Of a stretch of DNA of 13,732 nt, positions 6,417-12,778 are shown in pieces. Position numbers and translations under genes: made by a program. Position 1 is the stretch's first letter; each line of letters opens with the position of its first letter. The notes below the pieces were generated by a model. It was not told the origin of the DNA, did no database searches, and was given only the letters and a program-made list of their open reading frames with translations. The stretch is from Nitrospirota bacterium (GTDB lineage Bacteria; Nitrospirota; Nitrospiria; Nitrospirales; Nitrospiraceae): positions 1 to 13,732 of the forward strand of contig JACQCB010000065.1 in NCBI GenBank assembly GCA_016201805.1, written 5' to 3'.

Positions 6417-6535
6417 TGTTCCCTCGTGTTGGTGTCGGTTAAACGGGACTCTTGTGCTCCGCGGCGGGAATTGCAGCCACGCCGATATTTTGGTGAACCC
6501 AGCAGCGTGGCACCCTGGCAAGTCTCACCCTGAGG
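6417..6535 (-). promoter_or_regulatory. metK 5' leader with interleaved helices, possible RNA switch
   Basis: The promoter implies a leader of about 119 nt. In RNA order it contains GGUGAG (6529-6524), GCCACGC (6511-6505), UUCACC (6497-6492) and GCGUGGC (6482-6476). The first pairs with the third and the second with the fourth, which is the order of an H-type pseudoknot or of two competing folds. Further down, two UCCC segments (one in AAUUCCCG, one in AGUCCCG) can each pair with the GGGA of the metK ribosome site. I do not recognise the SAM-I consensus or another known class, so ligand sensing is inference. Confidence 0.35.
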
Positions 6536-6541
6536 TCTTTT

Positions 6542-6571
6542 TTTGTAACCCAGAACTGCTTGGTTTGTCAA
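6542..6571 (-). promoter_or_regulatory. metK: metK promoter
   Basis: A perfect -35 TTGACA (6571-6566) lies 18 bp from TACAAA (6547-6542), which matches -10 at 4 of 6 positions. The predicted transcript start is near 6535. It faces away from the resB promoter, whose -35 begins 47 nt away. Confidence 0.65.
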
Positions 6572-6617
6572 CGAGAAATATCCGCTGTTGCCGTGAAAAG
6601 CCCGCGCGGAGGCTTGC

Positions 6618-6647
6618 TTGACACCCGTCGGAGGCGGCTTGTAAGAT
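6618..6647 (+). promoter_or_regulatory. Promoter of the cytochrome c maturation cluster
   Basis: A perfect TTGACA (6618-6623) and TAAGAT (6642-6647, 4 of 6) are separated by 18 bp. They lie inside a 9-bp inverted repeat AAGCCCGCG/CGCGGGCTT (6598-6606 with 6659-6667). The leader to ATG 6848 would be about 195 nt. It contains a small hairpin, TCCCGA-GTCT-TCGGGA (6680-6695). Confidence 0.55.
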
Positions 6648-6778
6648 AGCCTGCTTTTCGCGGGCTTGGCTGTTTTGGTTCCCGAGTCTTCGGGAGGCGA
6701 CCACCACCCGTGTCGGTTCCCATCCGGCAGGCTTTCAATCTCGCGCAATCGCGTCGAATTTGTCTGCACCAGCACCGG

Positions 6779-6793
6779 ATTGTACGGTACAAT
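6779..6793. promoter_or_regulatory. 15-bp palindrome over a second possible -10 box of resB
   Basis: ATTGTAC-G-GTACAAT is perfectly symmetrical around 6786. Its right arm contains TACAAT (6788-6793), a 5-of-6 match to a -10 box, but the -35 region 17 bp upstream (TGCACC, 6765-6770) is poor. Such an arrangement suits either an activator-dependent promoter or a repressor site. A transcript from here would have a leader of about 48 nt. Confidence 0.4.
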
Positions 6794-6805
6794 TTACACG
6801 TTGTC

Positions 6806-6830
6806 GAAGATATTGTCGTTGAAGATATTG
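6806..6830. repeat. Direct repeat in the resB leader
   Basis: GAAGATATTG occurs at 6806-6815 and 6821-6830, a 15-bp period, only 18 nt before the resB start codon. It lies next to the 15-bp palindrome at 6779-6793 and upstream of the AAGAGG ribosome site. Confidence 0.5.
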
Positions 6831-6847
6831 AAGGGCAAGAGGTTTTC

Positions 6848-8296
6848 ATGAACGGGGAACGTCCGACCGTGGCCGATCCAGGGCCCACGCCGAAATCCAC
6901 GCCAGGCTTGGGCTGGAACGAGCTGTCGGCCGAAGTCGTCGAGTTGTTCGCGTCCATCAAGCTGGCCATGTTCCTGTTCATCGTCCTGGCGATGACCGCG
7001 ACGATCGGGACCGTGATCCAGCAAGGAGAGCGTCCCGAGACCTACATCAAGGAATATGGTGAGGAAGCCTACCGCTGGTTTCTTCGCCTGGGCGTCACCG
7101 ACGTCTATCACACCTGGTGGTTCACGAGCCTCTTGGGGCTGCTTTGCGTCAATTCCCTGACCTGCTTCTACAAACGCTTCCCCGCTATCTGGCGCTCCAT
7201 GCACCAGGACAAGGTGAACGTGGCGCTGCCGTTCATCAAGGGCATGAAGCAGACGGTGGCCATTCCGGTGGCCGGCCCCAAGGACCGCGTGGCCGAAGGG
7301 ATCGTGCAACTGCTGGCCGAGAAGGGCTATCGGGTCCTGGCGAAAAACGAGGCTACGGAGGCGACGATCTACGCGACCAAGGGTATCATGGGGCGGGTGG
7401 GCGCGCACATGGCGCACCTCAGCGCCACCGTGATCGTGCTGGGCGGGCTGATCGGCAGCTATTACGGGTTTCAGGAGTTCGGGGTCTGTCTGGAAGGCCA
7501 GACCTATCACATCCCGAAGGGCCAGTTCGACCTCCGGGTGGACAAGTTCTGGATCGACTACCACGAGAACGGCTCCGTGAAGTCCTACAACAGCACCTTG
7601 ACGGTGATCGATCACGGGTCGCCGGTCACGACGAAGACGATCACGGTGAACGATCCCCTCGTCTACAAGGGGATCTGGTTTTATCAATCCAGCTACGGCG
7701 ATGCCTGGGACCGGGTGGACCTGGCGCGGGTCAACATCAAGGAGAAGGGCACCGACAAAGTGGTCGGGACGATCGATTTGCCGTGGCAGAAGGAAGTCAG
7801 CCTGGACAACCTTGGGCTCAAGCTCTCCTTGACCGATTTCGTGGCGGACTTCGGGTTCGACTCCACGGCCAAGAAGGTTTACTCCAAGACGGTGGAGCAC
7901 GCCAATCCGGCCGTGAAGCTCGCGATCACGGAGCAGCCGAGCGCGAAGGCGGCGTCGGTGCAGACGACGCCGTGGATCTTCTACCAGTATCCGGACCTCT
8001 TCGAGATCCAAGGCTCGAAGTACCGGTTCGAGCTGGTCGGGTACCAAGCCAAAAAATTCACCGGGCTGCAGATCACCAAGGACCCCGGCGTGAACATCGT
8101 GTGGATCGGCTCCACCATGATCGTGGTCGGCATCACGCTGTCCTCCTTTATCTATCATCGGCGGCTCTGGGCCAAGGTGATCCCCGGCGAGAGCGGCGTG
8201 ACGGTCCACCTCGGCGGCAACACGCACAAGAGTCAGTTGGACTTTCAGAAGGAGTTTCGGAAGCTGACGGAGCGGATCCAAACGTTAAAAACGTGA
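6848..8296 (+). CDS. resB: Cytochrome c biogenesis protein ResB (Ccs1)
   Basis: The protein has 482 residues. With CcsA it forms the System II heme-handling synthetase that exports heme and attaches it to apocytochrome c on the outer face of the inner membrane. Four membrane segments are visible at about 38-58, 90-106, 187-207 and 416-436, with a large periplasmic domain between the third and fourth, as in the ResB family. Near the start ASIKLAMFLFIVLAMTATIGT is the family's typical first helix. His187, His190 and His437 are candidates for heme contacts, judged by position only. ATG 6848 follows AAGAGG by 5 nt; the frame extends to a GTG at 6710 through promoter-like DNA and is rejected there. 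First gene of a plus-strand cluster; the next start is 79 nt on. Confidence 0.95.
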   Translation: MNGERPTVADPGPTPKSTPGLGWNELSAEVVELFASIKLAMFLFIVLAMTATIGTVIQQGERPETYIKEYGEEAYRWFLRLGVTDVYHTWWFTSLLGLLCVNSLTCFYKRFPAIWRSMHQDKVNVALPFIKGMKQTVAIPVAGPKDRVAEGIVQLLAEKGYRVLAKNEATEATIYATKGIMGRVGAHMAHLSATVIVLGGLIGSYYGFQEFGVCLEGQTYHIPKGQFDLRVDKFWIDYHENGSVKSYNSTLTVIDHGSPVTTKTITVNDPLVYKGIWFYQSSYGDAWDRVDLARVNIKEKGTDKVVGTIDLPWQKEVSLDNLGLKLSLTDFVADFGFDSTAKKVYSKTVEHANPAVKLAITEQPSAKAASVQTTPWIFYQYPDLFEIQGSKYRFELVGYQAKKFTGLQITKDPGVNIVWIGSTMIVVGITLSSFIYHRRLWAKVIPGESGVTVHLGGNTHKSQLDFQKEFRKLTERIQTLKT

Positions 8297-8351
8297 AGCG
8301 TGAAACGTCGCGCGTGAAGCGCAAGCTGAGAAATACGAGATACGCTTCACG
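8292..8351 (+). repeat. Stem-loop with two alternative 5' arms between resB and ccsA
   Basis: CGTGAAGCGT (8292-8301) is complementary to ACGCTTCACG (8342-8351) over 10 bp. A second copy, CGTGAAGCG (8313-8321), can pair with the same 3' arm over 9 bp. The 5' arm starts inside the last codons of resB, and the 3' arm ends 13 nt before the GAGGAGG ribosome site of ccsA. CGAGATACG and ACGAGATGCGAG in this gap recur in the ccsA-tlpA gap. Confidence 0.6.
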
Positions 8352-8375
8352 AGATGCGAGCGACGAGGAGGATAT

Positions 8376-9284
8376 ATGATTCGATCTCTATTTTTGTTCG
8401 ATATGACCTTTTGGCTCTATCTCGCGGCGTTGCTGCTCTACGTGGGCTATGTCCTGGCGAAGCGGCCCGGCATGCAACTGGCGGCGGCCGGCCATCCCGC
8501 CGGCTTGCCCGAGGACAGCGGGTGGGCGGCCCAGATCGGCCAGGTGGCCACGATCGTGACCGTCTTCGGCTGGGTGGTCAACACCCTGGCGTTGCTGGCG
8601 CGGGCCTATGAACGGATGCAGGTATCGGGCACCTTTGCCCCCTGGTCTAACCAGTTCGAGGCCATGGCCTACGTGTCCTGGGCCATTATCCTGGGCTATG
8701 TGCTGCTGGAGATGCGGTACCGCATCAAGGCGATCGGCGCCTTCGTGGTCGGCATCGGGTTCCTCGCGATGGGCGCCGCGTCCTTGCTGCCCTATCGCTA
8801 TCAGACGGCCGAGCCGCTCGTGCCGGCGCTGAACAGTTATTGGATCTACATCCACGTCTCCATCACGCTCACCAGCTATGCGGCCTTTGCGATGGCCGGC
8901 GGGTTGGGCGTCATGTACCTGATGAAGGAGCGTGCCGAGCGGCGCGGCAGCCGATTGAGGGTCCTGGCGTCGTTCCCGGATTTGGAAACCATCGATGAGC
9001 TGGGGTACAAGGCGATCATGGTGGGCTTTCCGCTCTTGGCCTTCGGCATCATCCTCGGGGCGATGTGGGCGAATTATGCCTGGGGCGGATACTGGAGCTG
9101 GGATCCGAAGGAGACCTGGTCCCTGATCGTCTGGCTGATTTACGGCGCCTACATCCATGCGCGCATGACCAGGGACTGGGAGGGCCATCGGGCAGCCATC
9201 TATGCCGTGTTCGGTTTCCTGATGGTGATCTTCTGCTTCTGGGGCGTGAATTTTTTGCTCTCGGGCCTGCACGCGTACGCGTGA
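8376..9284 (+). CDS. ccsA: Cytochrome c biogenesis protein CcsA (ResC)
   Basis: The protein has 302 residues and is highly hydrophobic, with roughly eight membrane helices. The diagnostic tryptophan-rich WWD heme-binding motif is WGGYWSWDPKETW (236-248). Conserved histidines His160 (IYIHVS), His261 (AYIHAR) and His299 (SGLHAYA) are in the places expected for axial heme ligands. With ResB it carries heme across the membrane and ligates it to CxxCH sites of apocytochromes. ATG 8376 has GAGGAGG 4 nt upstream; a later ATG at 8403 is the only alternative and lacks one. The last 24 bp, stop included, are duplicated in tandem right after the gene. It lies between resB and the thioredoxin-like genes on the same strand. 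Confidence 0.96.
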   Translation: MIRSLFLFDMTFWLYLAALLLYVGYVLAKRPGMQLAAAGHPAGLPEDSGWAAQIGQVATIVTVFGWVVNTLALLARAYERMQVSGTFAPWSNQFEAMAYVSWAIILGYVLLEMRYRIKAIGAFVVGIGFLAMGAASLLPYRYQTAEPLVPALNSYWIYIHVSITLTSYAAFAMAGGLGVMYLMKERAERRGSRLRVLASFPDLETIDELGYKAIMVGFPLLAFGIILGAMWANYAWGGYWSWDPKETWSLIVWLIYGAYIHARMTRDWEGHRAAIYAVFGFLMVIFCFWGVNFLLSGLHAYA

Positions 9285-9308
9285 TCGGGCCTGCACGCGT
9301 ACGCGTGA
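9261..9308 (+). repeat. Perfect 24-bp tandem duplication of the ccsA 3' end
   Basis: Positions 9261-9284 and 9285-9308 are identical. The unit encodes Ser-Gly-Leu-His-Ala-Tyr-Ala-stop, so the second copy is an in-frame but untranslated echo of the first. Each copy holds the palindrome ACGCGTACGCGT, which could favour slippage. Confidence 0.95.
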
Positions 9309-9312
9309 AAAA

Positions 9313-9377
9313 CGTCGTTCGTATCTCGTTGTTCGCGGGACAGTCGAAGACGTTTCGATTGCGAGATACGAGCGACG
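9313..9377 (+). repeat. 16-bp stem-loop between ccsA and the first tlpA-like gene
   Basis: Positions 9313-9328 pair with 9362-9377 at every position, 15 Watson-Crick pairs and one G-U pair, around a 33-nt loop. A third copy of CGAGATACG (9383-9391) could compete for the same 5' arm. No T-run follows, so it is not an intrinsic terminator. Confidence 0.75.
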
Positions 9378-9407
9378 AGATGCGAGATACGTTCTTAGTT
9401 AAGAGAT

Positions 9408-10016
9408 ATGGCTGAACAATCGACAGAAGAACAAGCGGTGCGACCCAGAACGGTATCCCGGGCGGTCATCGGCCTTGCGGCCATTGCCATCCTGGCCGTC
9501 GCCTTCGGCGTGGTCTGGATGCAGAGCGCGAAGTACGAGCCGCTCACGGTGGGGAAGGTGGCGCCGGACTTCGAACTCCCCGACGTGGATGAGAAGAAAA
9601 CCCTCCGCCTGTCGGATTTCCGCGGGAAGGTAGTCTTTCTCAATTTTTGGGCGACCTGGTGCAAGCCCTGCCGCGAGGAGATGCCCTCCATGGAAGTCCT
9701 CTACAAGAACTTCGAGCGGGACGGGTTTGTCGTGCTGGCGGTCAGCATCGACCGGGTCACGACGAAAAAAGACATTCCGCCCTTCGTCAAGAGCCTGGGG
9801 CTGACGTTCCCCGTGCTGGTGGATTCGTGGGGGCAGACGGACAAACGCTATAAGTTGATGGGGGTGCCCGAGACCTACATCATCGACCAGCAGGGCATTC
9901 TCCGTGAAAAAGTCATCGGGCCCAAGGATTGGACCATCCTCGACAATCTGCAGACCATCACGGGCTTGCTGAAAGCCGGAGCCAAATCTGCGCAGGGTGC
10001 GCCTCCGGTTTTGTGA
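9408..10016 (+). CDS. Membrane-anchored TlpA/ResA-like thiol-disulfide oxidoreductase
   Basis: The protein has 202 residues. One N-terminal membrane anchor spans about residues 17-38, leaving a periplasmic thioredoxin domain. The redox site is WATWCKPC (Cys85, Cys88) and the cis-proline loop is MGVPETYI (Pro154). GKVAPDFELPDVD opens the AhpC/TSA-like fold used by ResA and TlpA. In System II maturation such proteins, fed with electrons by CcdA, reduce the CxxCH thiols of apocytochrome c before heme attachment. ATG 9408 is preceded by AAGAG only 2 nt away, a tight and weak site. It lies 123 nt after ccsA, across a long stem-loop, and 13 nt before a paralogous gene. ResA is the likeliest role; a general TlpA is the alternative. 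Confidence 0.93.
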   Translation: MAEQSTEEQAVRPRTVSRAVIGLAAIAILAVAFGVVWMQSAKYEPLTVGKVAPDFELPDVDEKKTLRLSDFRGKVVFLNFWATWCKPCREEMPSMEVLYKNFERDGFVVLAVSIDRVTTKKDIPPFVKSLGLTFPVLVDSWGQTDKRYKLMGVPETYIIDQQGILREKVIGPKDWTILDNLQTITGLLKAGAKSAQGAPPVL

Positions 10017-10029
10017 GGGGCACGATGCG

Positions 10030-10629
10030 ATGATGAGCGAGCGTCTCTTGGGCCGTCTCTTCGGCATGGTGCGGATGGGCCTGCTTGGGACGTCCGTGCT
10101 GGCGGTCGGTTGCGATGCCGCTCCCGGCGATTCGGCTTCCGGAGCCGCACCCGATCCGCCGCCGGTCCGGACGCAGGGGCAGGAACGGCCGGGGATCAGG
10201 GTGGGGTCCGTCGCGCCGAACTTTCAGCTCCGGGACCTCAACGGCACGCCGATCGCGTTGTCGGACTACCGGGGCAAGGTGGTGCTCATCAATTTTTGGG
10301 CGACCTGGTGCGGACCCTGCCGTATCGAGATGCCCGGCATGGAGTTGCTCTACCGGGAATTCGACCGGAAGGGCTTCGAGATTCTGGCGGTCTCGACCGA
10401 TCAGCAGGGGGCGGCGGTGACCCGGCCGTTTCGGGACGAGATCGGGCTGACGTTTCCGATCCTGCATGACTCGGACTTCCGCGTGGGAGTGGCCTATGGA
10501 GCCAGAACGTTACCGATGACGTTTCTGGTGGATCGGCACGGGATCATCACGCATCGGATCTTCGGGGCCAGGGATTGGCGAAGTCCGGAAGGGCGGCAGC
10601 TCATCCGCACGCTCATGCAGGCGCCGTAG
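10030..10629 (+). CDS. TlpA-like thioredoxin-domain lipoprotein
   Basis: The protein has 199 residues. A signal peptide ends in a lipobox-like LAVGC, placing the lipidated cysteine at residue 28, followed by an Ala/Pro/Gly-rich linker. The thioredoxin domain has WATWCGPC (Cys94, Cys97) and the cis-proline in TLPMTF (Pro162). It is clearly a paralogue of the gene before it: GKVVxxNFWATWC and EMPxMExLYxxF are shared. CGPC, as in cytosolic thioredoxin, differs from CKPC of the neighbour, suggesting a different redox potential or partner. ATG 10030 is preferred because GAGGGG lies 9 nt upstream, just overlapping the previous stop; the adjacent ATG at 10033 and a GTG at 9997 are less likely. It is 8 nt from ccdA and thus almost certainly co-transcribed with it. 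Confidence 0.92.
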   Translation: MMSERLLGRLFGMVRMGLLGTSVLAVGCDAAPGDSASGAAPDPPPVRTQGQERPGIRVGSVAPNFQLRDLNGTPIALSDYRGKVVLINFWATWCGPCRIEMPGMELLYREFDRKGFEILAVSTDQQGAAVTRPFRDEIGLTFPILHDSDFRVGVAYGARTLPMTFLVDRHGIITHRIFGARDWRSPEGRQLIRTLMQAP

Positions 10630-10637
10630 AACGGACG

Positions 10638-11384
10638 ATGACCGAATCCATCCACCAGATTTCCCTCGTGGCGGCCTTTTCGGCCGGCCTGTTGTCGTTC
10701 GTGTCTCCTTGCGTGTTGCCGTTGGTCCCGTCCTACATCTCCTACATCACCGGCTTGTCGCTGGATCAATTGGCTGATGCCTCGGAACGGCAGCGCTTCC
10801 GGATGCCGATCATCGTCAATTCCCTCCTGTTCATCGCCGGGTTCTCTTGCGTGTTTGTGGCCTTCGGAGCCTCGGCCAGCCTGATCGGGCAGGTGCTGAT
10901 CACGTATCAGGAACACCTCCGCAAGATCGGCGGACTTCTGATCGTGATCTTCGGGCTGTACCTGCTGGGGGTGCTGAAGCTCAACTTCCTGCAGACCGAA
11001 AAGCGTCTCCACTTCAAGAGCCGGCCGGCCGGCTATGCCGGGTCGTTCCTCATTGGCGTGGCCTTTGCGGCGGGCTGGACCCCCTGCGTGGGCCCTGTGC
11101 TGGGCACCATTTTGCTCTATGCCAGCACGAGCGACGCCTTGACGGACGGGGTCGCGCTCCTCACCTCCTATTCCCTCGGACTGGGGCTGCCGCTGTTTCT
11201 GACCGCCTTGGGCGTGGATCGTTTCCTCGGGTATTTCAAACAGGTGCGCGCCTATCTGTGGGGCGTGACGGCGGTGAGCGGCGCGTTTTTGGTGGTGGTG
11301 GGTGTTATGATCTACGCCAACTCGCTGACCATGATTACGAGTTTCCTTGAACGCTACGGCATTGGGTGGTATGTAGGGCAGTAG
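10638..11384 (+). CDS. ccdA: Cytochrome c biogenesis protein CcdA (DsbD-like thiol transporter)
   Basis: The protein has 248 residues with about six membrane helices. Two conserved redox cysteines lie in the expected motifs: FVSPCVLPLVPSYISYITG (Cys25) and AAGWTPCVGPVLGTIL (Cys150). CcdA passes electrons from cytosolic thioredoxin to periplasmic ResA/TlpA-type proteins. The two thioredoxin-domain proteins encoded immediately upstream, 8 and 621 nt away, are its natural partners. ATG 10638 begins the family N-terminus; the frame is open upstream to 10575 within the previous gene. The ribosome site is weak (GGA, 4 nt upstream), which suggests translational coupling. A third cysteine, Cys71, lies in helix 2 and has no known role that I can assign. 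Confidence 0.95.
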   Translation: MTESIHQISLVAAFSAGLLSFVSPCVLPLVPSYISYITGLSLDQLADASERQRFRMPIIVNSLLFIAGFSCVFVAFGASASLIGQVLITYQEHLRKIGGLLIVIFGLYLLGVLKLNFLQTEKRLHFKSRPAGYAGSFLIGVAFAAGWTPCVGPVLGTILLYASTSDALTDGVALLTSYSLGLGLPLFLTALGVDRFLGYFKQVRAYLWGVTAVSGAFLVVVGVMIYANSLTMITSFLERYGIGWYVGQ

Positions 11385-11492
11385 CGAAATGAATCGGAAT
11401 GGGTCTTGAGAGATGAGTTAGGGATTCTCCGCTTCCAACGCACACCTCAAAACTCGCAACCAACAACGTGACACTCGACGGTAGCTTTTCCT

Positions 11493-12686
11493 ATGCCCGT
11501 ACTGCCTGAAACCAAATCCTACGACGTGCTCATTGTGGGCATGGGGCCGGCCGGCGCCACTGCGGCCTATGAGCTCAGCCGCGCCGGCATGTCCGTGCTC
11601 GGTCTCGATAAGCAAACGCATCCTCGCTACAAGGTCTGCGGTGGAGGCCTCTCGGTGCGCATCGACAACATCCTGGATGCCGAGTTTAAAACGGTCGTGG
11701 AACACACCGTGTACGGGGTACAGTTCTCCTATGGAGGCCAGGACCCGTTTTTCATCGAGTCCCCGTCGCCGATTGCCTACATGGTCATGCGGGACCGGTT
11801 CGATTATTTATTGCTCGAGAAGGCCCGCCGGGCCGGCACCGAAGTGCATGAAGAAGAACAGGCGGTCGGCTTTCTCCAGCTGCCCGACGGGGTGGAAGTG
11901 ACCACCGATCGGGGACGGTACCGGACGAAGGTGCTGATCGGGGCGGATGGCGCGAACAGTCTTGTGGCGCAACGGCTCTTTCCCGGCCGGCGCCTGCATC
12001 GGATGCCGACGCTGGAAAGCGAGATCGGAATCGGACAGGCCCCGGTGTATCCCGGCCAAGGCAAGGTGCTCATCGACTTGGGGGCGACGCAGAGGGGCTA
12101 CGCCTGGATTTTCCCCAAGACGGAACGTCTCTCGATCGGCGTGGCGGAGTTTCGCGGCCGACCGGCCAGTCCGAAGGACGTGTTCGACCGATTCGTGCGT
12201 GATGAAAAGGGGCTGGCAGGCTTGTCGGTGCCGCGGCCGATCGGCCACCCGCTGCCGCTCTTCAATAGCGCCGAGGCAGCCCAGACAGGCTTGGTTCAGC
12301 ACCGTGCGATCCTGGTCGGCGATGCCGGGCACCTCGTGGACCCGCTGTTCGGGGAGGGCATTTATTACGCGGTGCGATCCGGCCAGATTGCGGCGGCCAG
12401 CGTGCTGGGTACGTTCCACGATCGACGCCGAACCTTGCTCGATTATGAACTAGCGGTGGCGCGTGAAATCTATGCGGAGTTTCGGGTGGCCTCCAGGCTG
12501 GCGCGGATCGTGTACACCTTCCCCCGCCTCTGTCACCGCCTCATGCACCGCTATCAGGAAGTCATCGACCTGTACTACGAGGTGCTTCGGGGGAAGCAAA
12601 CCTACCAGACGTTCTTCCGCAAAGCCAAGGGGGTCATCAAGGCCTCGTTCCGCGAACTGCTCCGCGAAACTCTGTCGCTCGGTTAA
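11493..12686 (+). CDS. Geranylgeranyl reductase-family FAD-dependent oxidoreductase
   Basis: The protein has 397 residues. An N-terminal FAD-binding Rossmann fold opens with DVLIVGMGPAGATAAYELSRAG (11-32), followed by HPRYKVCGGGLS (43-54), the loop typical of geranylgeranyl reductases. ADGANS (151-156) and GDAGHLVDPLFGEGIYYAV (276-294) complete the PHBH-like flavoprotein pattern. Family members saturate double bonds of polyprenyl chains in archaeal lipids, chlorophyll tails or menaquinone. In a bacterium of this kind a quinone or isoprenoid substrate is a reasonable guess, but it is not readable from the sequence. ATG 11493 gives the standard start but has no clear ribosome site. It lies 108 nt after ccdA, so membership in the same transcript is uncertain. 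The C-terminal 80 residues are helical and basic, with no membrane segment. Confidence 0.9.
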   Translation: MPVLPETKSYDVLIVGMGPAGATAAYELSRAGMSVLGLDKQTHPRYKVCGGGLSVRIDNILDAEFKTVVEHTVYGVQFSYGGQDPFFIESPSPIAYMVMRDRFDYLLLEKARRAGTEVHEEEQAVGFLQLPDGVEVTTDRGRYRTKVLIGADGANSLVAQRLFPGRRLHRMPTLESEIGIGQAPVYPGQGKVLIDLGATQRGYAWIFPKTERLSIGVAEFRGRPASPKDVFDRFVRDEKGLAGLSVPRPIGHPLPLFNSAEAAQTGLVQHRAILVGDAGHLVDPLFGEGIYYAVRSGQIAAASVLGTFHDRRRTLLDYELAVAREIYAEFRVASRLARIVYTFPRLCHRLMHRYQEVIDLYYEVLRGKQTYQTFFRKAKGVIKASFRELLRETLSLG

Positions 12687-12778
12687 CCGAAAACATATCG
12701 GGTAGTAGTGATCGGCTGACGGCTACGCGTGTCGAGCGGATCGCTGAGAACTGGCGGCTGACTGCTGTCCGCCTAGGC
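12687..12778. other. Gap between convergent genes
   Basis: The two genes end 92 nt apart. The gap holds GGCTGACGGCT- and GGCGGCTGACTGCTG-type low-complexity sequence, a weak hairpin GGCGG/CCGCC (12753-12757 with 12769-12773) and the palindrome GCCTAGGC (12771-12778). No T-run is present on either strand, so I cannot point to a terminator. Confidence 0.5.

Noticed and set aside
6417..6535. A standard SAM-I riboswitch before metK
   Set aside because: I looked for the conserved AGAGNGG and GAUGAAACCCGGCAACC-like blocks and did not find them; only a different structure is seen.
11385..11492. Separate promoter before the geranylgeranyl-reductase-like gene
   Set aside because: TTGAGA at 11406-11411 has no acceptable -10 box at 16-18 bp.
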